Positions 7,745-7,753 of a stretch of DNA of 7,753 nucleotides are shown piece by piece. The translations under genes and the position numbers were made by a program. The stretch spans positions 146,488 through 154,240 of the forward strand of contig NZ_KL585399.1 of assembly GCF_000721935.1 (NCBI RefSeq), read 5' to 3'. Source of the stretch: Streptomyces sp. NRRL WC-3549. GTDB taxonomy: Bacteria > Actinomycetota > Actinomycetes > Streptomycetales > Streptomycetaceae. The first letter of the stretch is position 1; each line of letters opens with the position of its first letter. The notes below the pieces were generated by a model. It searched no databases, was not told the origin of the DNA, and saw only the letters and a program-made list of their open reading frames with translations.

Positions 7745-7753
7745 CTTCCCGGG

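Overview
The window is very GC-rich, with densely packed genes, G/C-ending codons, several GTG starts and long antisense frames kept open by third-position GC. Together with the protein sequences this points to a streptomycete (genus level; the species cannot be read from the sequence).

Layout. (1) Positions 1-1812, minus strand: three overlapping genes that begin phosphatidylinositol mannoside (PIM) synthesis. In transcription order they are the CDP-alcohol phosphatidyltransferase pgsA (phosphatidylinositol-phosphate synthase), a PatA/HtrB-type acyltransferase, and the first 56 codons of a PimA-type mannosyltransferase that runs off the left edge. The joints are 4-nt GTGA overlaps, so translation is probably coupled. 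(2) Positions 1813-2199: divergent intergenic region with candidate promoters, a 14-bp palindrome and a Crp-like site. (3) Positions 2200-3864, plus strand: an unrecognised 554-residue protein with about three membrane helices. (4) Positions 3870-3898: hairpin shared by two convergent genes. (5) Positions 3916-4476, minus: a HIT-family protein resembling mycobacterial Ap4A phosphorylase. (6) Positions 4632-4674: strong hairpin after thrS. (7) Positions 4681-6657, minus: complete threonyl-tRNA synthetase. (8) Positions 6658-6983: divergent intergenic region. (9) Positions 6984-7706, plus: a DnaQ-like 3'-5' exonuclease-fold protein, followed by a terminator hairpin.

The order thrS - HIT - pgsA - acyltransferase - pimA is the same block known from Mycobacterium tuberculosis (Rv2614c to Rv2610c). 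Here it is interrupted by the oppositely oriented membrane-protein gene and by hairpins that probably split it into separate transcripts. The lipid genes act in sequence: PIP synthesis, mannosylation by PimA, then acylation. ThrRS and the HIT protein may be linked through Ap4A, a side product of aminoacyl-tRNA synthetases.

The most unusual observation is the last gene. All three catalytic aspartates of the DEDDh exonuclease site (D-x-E, FD, H-x4-D) are glycine, while the frame, the surrounding motifs, the glutamate and the histidine are kept. It looks like a pseudo-exonuclease rather than a decayed gene.
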